From the NCBI RefSeq assembly GCF_913053745.1, contig NZ_CAJXGF010000029.1, positions 1-35,210 on the forward strand: a stretch of 35,210 nt of DNA. Direction: 5' to 3'. The notes beneath the pieces are model-generated. The model ran no database searches and was not told where the DNA came from. It worked only from the letters and a program-made list of their open reading frames with translations. A program made the position numbers and the translations under genes. Shown one piece after another: positions 31,403 through 35,210 of this stretch. This stretch comes from an uncultured Nitratireductor sp. (lineage in GTDB: Bacteria > Pseudomonadota > Alphaproteobacteria > Rhizobiales > Rhizobiaceae). Position 1 is the first letter of the stretch. Each line of letters starts with the position of its first letter.

Positions 31403-31419
31403 CAGCGCTTTTGCGGTCT

Positions 31420-31815
31420 CTATAAATTTGGCTGCAAAAGATCCCAGAGATTGCCGTAGAGATCGGCGAAGACGGCCACGGTGCCGTAGGTTTCCACACG
31501 CGGTTCCTCGCGAAACATTACGTTTGACGCCCGCATCGCGCGATAGTCGCGCCAGAAATCATCCGTATGCAGAAACAGGAACACGCGCCCGCCAGCCTGG
31601 TTGCCAACACGCGCCGATTGCGCGGCATCGGCAGCCCTGGCCAGCAGCAACGCGCCGGGAGCGCCGGCTTCGGGCGCCATCACGACCCAACGCTTCATCT
31701 CGGTAAGAACCGTGTCCTCCAGTACCTGAAAGCCCAGCTTTTCCCGATACCAGGCAATCGCCTCGTCATAGTCGCGAACGACAAGCGTGGTGAGTGCGAT
31801 GCGACGGCTGGCCAT
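31420..31815 (-). CDS. VOC-family (glyoxalase/bleomycin-resistance-like) protein
   Basis: 131 residues with the beta-alpha-beta-beta-beta repeats of the VOC fold: IALTTLVVRDYDEAIAWYREKLGF at the start, VFLFLHTDDFWRDY in the middle, and FADLYGNLWDLLQP at the end. Members include lyases, dioxygenases and antibiotic-binding proteins. Metal ligands are not clear here, since the first strand lacks the usual His, so no activity is assigned. The ATG overlaps the stop of the upstream gene as TGATG, which couples translation. tRNA-Glu lies 60 bp downstream on the same strand. Confidence 0.8.
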   Translation of the reverse strand: MASRRIALTTLVVRDYDEAIAWYREKLGFQVLEDTVLTEMKRWVVMAPEAGAPGALLLARAADAAQSARVGNQAGGRVFLFLHTDDFWRDYRAMRASNVMFREEPRVETYGTVAVFADLYGNLWDLLQPNL

Positions 31816-32192
31816 CACCGAGGCCGAAGTTCAAACCGCGCGCCCATTTTGCCACTCGCAAGATCGTAGAGGCGCAGTTCCTCGCGGCCATCCGGCAGGC
31901 GCAGATGCAGCGAGACGCGTGTGCCATTCAGCGAATGCGACACCACACGCGCCCCTTCCGGCAAGGCGATCGATTCTTCTACCGTTTCGCCCGGCAAGGC
32001 GACGGCTGCAGCCGGCTCTTCCGGCCGCTCGTTCAGCGTCTTGTAGACAAAGGCGAGCACGACAGCCATAACCGCTGCGAAAAGGATGGCCAGATTGATG
32101 CCCATGAAGCGGACCATCTTGCGGCGCACGCGCTCGGCCGCCGGATCGAGCGCTTCCTGCTCCATGTCTTCCTGTTCTTCTGGCCTGGCCAT
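31815..32192 (-). CDS. Single-pass membrane protein of unknown function
   Basis: 125 residues: an acidic cytoplasmic start (ARPEEQEDMEQEALDPAAERV), a basic stop (RRKMVRF), one membrane helix (INLAILFAAVMAVVLAFVY) and a beta-rich outer domain ending LYDLASGKMGARFEL. The family looks conserved beside the rluD/rpoH genes in alphaproteobacteria, but I cannot name it with certainty. It overlaps the VOC gene by 1 bp (TGATG) and lies only 26 bp from the divergent rluD-type gene, so its promoter must extend into that coding region. Confidence 0.7.
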   Translation of the reverse strand: MARPEEQEDMEQEALDPAAERVRRKMVRFMGINLAILFAAVMAVVLAFVYKTLNERPEEPAAAVALPGETVEESIALPEGARVVSHSLNGTRVSLHLRLPDGREELRLYDLASGKMGARFELRPR

Positions 32193-32218
32193 GTCTCACC
32201 GTTTCGAAAGCAATTCCA

Positions 32219-33268
32219 ATGGGCGATCCTGATACCGAAGAGCACAACGAATGGGAAGACGCCGACGCACGCAAAACGTTTAGCGTCGGTCCCGAAGAAG
32301 CCGGAGAAAGGCTGGACCGGTGGCTTTCCGGACGATTGGGCGTGGCGGTCTCACGCAGCCGTGTACAGGCGCTCATCCGCGCCGGCGCCGTGACGCTGGA
32401 CGAAAAGCCGATCACCGGCACGAAGCAGAAAGTGGCGGAAGGCGAAACCTACGCGCTGACGGTTCCCGAAGCGGAACCGGCCGCGCCCGAGCCGGAGGCG
32501 ATACCGCTCGAGATTCTGTACGAAGACGATGCACTGATCGTGATCAACAAGCCGGCGGGACTGGTCGTCCACCCCGCCCCCGGCAATTGGTCCGGCACCC
32601 TGGTAAACGCCCTGTTGCACCATTGCGGCGCCTCGCTTTCCGGCATTGGCGGCGTACGCCGGCCGGGCATCGTCCATCGTCTCGACCGCGACACGAGCGG
32701 CGTTATGGTGATCGCCAAATCCGACAGGGCCCACCGCATATTGTCGGAGGCATTCGCCGATCATGGCCGCAGCGGCGATCTGGAACGCGCCTATACTGCG
32801 CTGGTGTGGGGCGCTCCGGAACGCATGTCGGGCACGATCGACGCGCCGCTGGGACGCCATGCGCAAAGCAGGACGCTGCGCGCCGTGGTGCCGGCGGGCC
32901 GCAGCGACGCACGCCATGCCGTCACACGCTATCAGGTGCAGGCGCGCTTCGGATTCGACGGCAACGGAAGCGCGCTGGCGGCAAGGGTGGAATGCAGGCT
33001 GGAAACCGGGCGAACACATCAGATTCGCGTTCATATGGCCCATATCGGACACCCGCTGATCGGCGACCGGGATTACGCCCGCGCCTTCCGCACCAAGGTC
33101 AACCGCCTGCCCGACCAAATCCGCCCCACAGTCGCCGCTTTTCCGCGCCAAGCTCTACATGCACGCCTTTTGGCGTTCCGCCACCCGGAGAGCGGCGAAC
33201 TCATGCGTTTCGAGGCCGAGCCTCCCTCCGACATGGTGGCATTGACAAAGGCACTGGATATTTTGTAA
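32219..33268 (+). CDS. rluD: 23S rRNA pseudouridine synthase, RluD type
   Basis: 349 residues: an N-terminal S4 RNA-binding domain (about 20-80, GERLDRWLSGRLGVAVSRSRV), then the RluA-family catalytic domain. The signature HRLDRDTSG (153-161) has catalytic Asp156, followed by GRTHQIRVHMAHIGHPLIGD. RluD modifies helix 69 of 23S rRNA (1911, 1915, 1917 in E. coli numbering); RluC is the main alternative. The first 18 residues before the S4 domain are polar and poorly placed for a ribosome site, so the true start may be later. It precedes rpoH on the same strand by 197 bp. Confidence 0.88.
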   Translation: MGDPDTEEHNEWEDADARKTFSVGPEEAGERLDRWLSGRLGVAVSRSRVQALIRAGAVTLDEKPITGTKQKVAEGETYALTVPEAEPAAPEPEAIPLEILYEDDALIVINKPAGLVVHPAPGNWSGTLVNALLHHCGASLSGIGGVRRPGIVHRLDRDTSGVMVIAKSDRAHRILSEAFADHGRSGDLERAYTALVWGAPERMSGTIDAPLGRHAQSRTLRAVVPAGRSDARHAVTRYQVQARFGFDGNGSALAARVECRLETGRTHQIRVHMAHIGHPLIGDRDYARAFRTKVNRLPDQIRPTVAAFPRQALHARLLAFRHPESGELMRFEAEPPSDMVALTKALDIL

Positions 33269-33465
33269 TCATCGGTACAATAATATTGCGCACCGGATGG
33301 TGACGTAATGTTGACAGTAGATTGAAACTTTAACCGTCGGAAATCGTTCCTATATAGGATATGGTGCGTTGCATCAAAGATGGTCGCACTATCTCTCATA
33401 ACAGCAAGCGCCATTTTCCCAAGGCGCCCCGCATGAGGGCATATCCGGCAAAGGAGGGTGCTTAA
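33269..33465 (+). promoter_or_regulatory. rpoH upstream region
   Basis: 197 bp that are AT-rich in the first half. TTGACA at 33311-33316 and TATATA at 33351-33356 resemble promoter boxes but are not properly spaced with each other, so the start site is unresolved. The leader has short GC stems (for example GCGCC/GGCGC near 33410-33427) and a strong AAGGAGGG before the ATG. Confidence 0.35.
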
Positions 33466-34389
33466 ATGGCCCAAACATTACCCAGCATCGCTTCGGGCGA
33501 AGGCGGGCTGACCCGCTATCTGGAGGAGATTCGCCGCTTCCCCATGCTTCAGCCCGAGGAAGAGTACATGCTCGCCAAGCGCTATTCGGAGCATGACGAC
33601 ACCCAGGCGGCCCATAAGCTCGTGACAAGCCATCTGCGGCTCGTGGCCAAGATCGCCATGGGTTATCGCGGTTACGGCCTGCCTATCGGCGAGGTCATCT
33701 CGGAAGGCAATGTCGGCCTGATGCAGGCCGTGAAGAAGTTCGAACCGGAGCGCGGCTTCCGTCTCGCCACCTATGCAATGTGGTGGATCAAGGCCTCGAT
33801 CCAGGAATATATCCTGCGCTCGTGGAGCCTCGTGAAGATGGGAACCACGGCGAACCAGAAGCGCCTGTTCTTCAATCTGCGCAAGGTGAAAAGCAAGATT
33901 CAGGCTCTCGACGACGGCGACCTCAATCCCGAACAGGTTTCCGAGATCGCGACGCGGCTCAATGTCAGCGCGGAAGAGGTGGTGTCGATGAACCGCCGCC
34001 TTTCCGGCGACGCTTCGCTCAACGCGCCCATCCGGGCGACGGAAGGCGAATCGGGCGAATGGCAGGATTGGCTGGTCGACGATGGCGAGAGCCAGGAAGA
34101 CATGCTCGTCGAGCAGGACGAACTGGAAACGCGCCGCCAGATGCTCGGCGATGCGATGTCCGTTCTGAACGACCGCGAGAAGCGTATTTTCCAGGCACGC
34201 CGTCTTTCCGAGGACCCGCTGACCCTGGAAGAGCTTTCCGGCGAGTTCGACATCAGCCGCGAACGCGTGCGTCAGATTGAGGTGCGCGCCTTCGAGAAGG
34301 TGCAGGAAGCCGTGCAGAACTCGGCGCGCCAGCAGGCGATGGCCGCCAAGGCGCAGGCCGCCGAAGCCCACCGCCAGGCCGGCGCCTGA
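33466..34389 (+). CDS. rpoH: RNA polymerase sigma-32 (heat shock) factor RpoH
   Basis: 307 residues with sigma-1.2, sigma-2 (LVTSHLRLVAKIAMGYRGYGLP, GNVGLMQAVKKFEPERGFRLATYAMWWIKASI), sigma-3 and sigma-4 (LTLEELSGEFDISRERVRQIEVRAFEKV). The QKRLFFNLRK segment is the RpoH box that distinguishes it from RpoD and takes part in chaperone and FtsH control. Alphaproteobacteria often have two RpoH copies; which one this is cannot be told here. AAGGAGGG precedes the ATG. It is monocistronic, with a terminator 30 bp downstream. Confidence 0.95.
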   Translation: MAQTLPSIASGEGGLTRYLEEIRRFPMLQPEEEYMLAKRYSEHDDTQAAHKLVTSHLRLVAKIAMGYRGYGLPIGEVISEGNVGLMQAVKKFEPERGFRLATYAMWWIKASIQEYILRSWSLVKMGTTANQKRLFFNLRKVKSKIQALDDGDLNPEQVSEIATRLNVSAEEVVSMNRRLSGDASLNAPIRATEGESGEWQDWLVDDGESQEDMLVEQDELETRRQMLGDAMSVLNDREKRIFQARRLSEDPLTLEELSGEFDISRERVRQIEVRAFEKVQEAVQNSARQQAMAAKAQAAEAHRQAGA

Positions 34390-34419
34390 GCCGAAAACGA
34401 ACGCATTGTATGAATACAG

Positions 34420-34448
34420 AAAGCCGGCGGTTTTCCGCCGGCTTTTTT
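34420..34448 (+). terminator. Intrinsic terminator of rpoH
   Basis: AAAGCCGGCGG (34420-34430), loop TTTT, CCGCCGGCTTT (34435-34445), continuing into a run of six T residues. It lies about 30 bp after the rpoH stop. Confidence 0.93.
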
Positions 34449-34541
34449 GTTGGGTGACATGTCAAACCCAGTCGTCAGGCGAAAGCATCCGACCAATGGC
34501 GCACGGCTGAAGACGTCGAACGCCGGACACTGGCAATCCCG

Positions 34542-35210
34542 TCAGCCGCTCGAGGCGTTCTGCCAGGCGTTCAGAACGTCGATGAAGACCTTCTCGCCGG
34601 GAATACCCTTTTCGATGGTGATCAACGCACGGCGACCGGATTTGTAGACCACCGGAATGTCAATCCAGCGCTGGCGACGCAGCAGGAGCATGTTGGTCTC
34701 TGTATCGGCGGTGCTGTCACTGAGCGCCACGAGGAAGAAGCCATCGGCGATCTTGGCTGGAATGCCAAGAAGCGGATTGCCCGTATCCTGCTCGGATCGT
34801 TTCAGCGAAACCCGCAGCACATTGTCGATGCCGCCACCGTCGAAATTGTCGGGAGTCAGGAAGATGATCTCGAGGATATGGCTGGCCGGCAGCGATTCAT
34901 CGGCATTGCGCCTGACGGTCATTTTGAGCTGCAGGTTTTTCTCGGGAATCGTCGCCTCGGCACGGATGGCCGGTTCCGGCGGGAGGTCGTTGCCCGGCGA
35001 TTCCTGCACGACCGACCAGACCACCGCCCCCAGATCCGCAGATCCCTGCGAAACACTGGTGCGCTCTTCGTAATAGATCGCCTTCTGTCCCACGGGCAGG
35101 GCCTCGCTCGCACCGGCATTGTCGGCCGCGCCATTCTGAGCGGGAGCGGGCTGCTGCGATGCCGCAGCGTCTTCACCCTGGGCCGTCGCCTGCGCGACCG
35201 AGGTTCCCTC
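34542..35210 (-). CDS. Conserved hypothetical protein, 5' end outside the window
   Basis: 222 residues are visible and the frame stays open to the window edge, so the start lies beyond it. The first 40 visible residues are Ala/Gln/Pro/Gly-rich and probably a flexible linker. The folded C-terminal part begins AIYYEERTS and contains EPAIRAEATIPEKNLQLKM, IFLTPDNFDGGGIDNVLRVS, GIPAKIADGFFLVALSD and ALITIEKGIPGEKVF. I recall similar C-terminal domains in large rhizobial proteins without known function; the family name is not certain. It faces rpoH tail to tail. Confidence 0.75.
   Translation of the reverse strand, partial: EGTSVAQATAQGEDAAASQQPAPAQNGAADNAGASEALPVGQKAIYYEERTSVSQGSADLGAVVWSVVQESPGNDLPPEPAIRAEATIPEKNLQLKMTVRRNADESLPASHILEIIFLTPDNFDGGGIDNVLRVSLKRSEQDTGNPLLGIPAKIADGFFLVALSDSTADTETNMLLLRRQRWIDIPVVYKSGRRALITIEKGIPGEKVFIDVLNAWQNASSG

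Noticed and set aside
33357-33465. RNA thermometer in the rpoH leader
   Set aside because: Only short 4-5 bp stems were found and none covers the AAGGAGGG ribosome site convincingly.

Overview
The window reads as chromosomal DNA of a high-GC alphaproteobacterium, most likely a salt-tolerant member of the Hyphomicrobiales (Rhizobiales). The evidence is the PhyR-NepR-EcfG general stress response core, a DUF3333-type PstA, an alphaproteobacterial RpoH and Crp/Fnr protein, a palindromic intergenic element of rhizobial type, and a complete 5-hydroxyectoine operon. The species cannot be named from the sequence. I see no phage, insertion sequence, CRISPR array or integration scar.

Layout, left to right. 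(1) 1-3.3 kb: a small secreted DUF1311 protein, a gene-free stretch, and a large secreted DUF4139 protein. (2) 3.3-9.5 kb: a MarR-family regulator (EctR type) with a downstream membrane protein on the minus strand, divergent from ectA-ectB-ectC-ectD-ask, which makes ectoine and hydroxyectoine from aspartate. (3) 9.6-11.8 kb: a DUF1428 protein, a small acetyltransferase, and a hydrolase/dioxygenase pair like MhqD-MhqE. (4) 12-21 kb: a stress island with a double PRC-barrel protein, a lipid-kinase-like protein, a DUF883 / holin-like / small membrane protein / Dps operon, an AI-2E family permease, a Crp/Fnr regulator, a single-domain response regulator, ecfG, nepR, phyR, DUF1328 and a small Cys-containing protein. 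(5) 21-27.3 kb: phosphate regulon pstSCAB-phoU-phoB behind a triple Pho box. (6) 27.8-35.2 kb: a hybrid histidine kinase with four PAS-like regions, tRNA-Glu(CTC), a VOC protein, a one-pass membrane protein, an RluD-type pseudouridine synthase, rpoH, and a conserved protein cut by the window edge.

The most informative pattern is in region 4. Matches to the EcfG promoter (GGAAC, 16-17 nt, CGTT) lie in front of the PRC-barrel gene, the DUF883-to-dps operon and DUF1328. One 27-bp near-palindrome reads as an EcfG promoter on both strands, facing phyR one way and nepR-ecfG the other. The regulators of the general stress response and several of its likely targets (DNA protection, membrane proteins) therefore sit together and appear autoregulated.

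The window is largely about stress adaptation: osmolyte synthesis, general stress sigma factor, heat-shock sigma factor, phosphate starvation and possibly electrophile/quinone defence. The products are well-known families. The less described parts are regulatory: superimposed divergent promoters, stop codons placed in hairpin loops in the ect operon, a hairpin over a ribosome binding site, paired direct repeats before the Crp gene and the response regulator, and an uncharacterised membrane protein linked to ectR.
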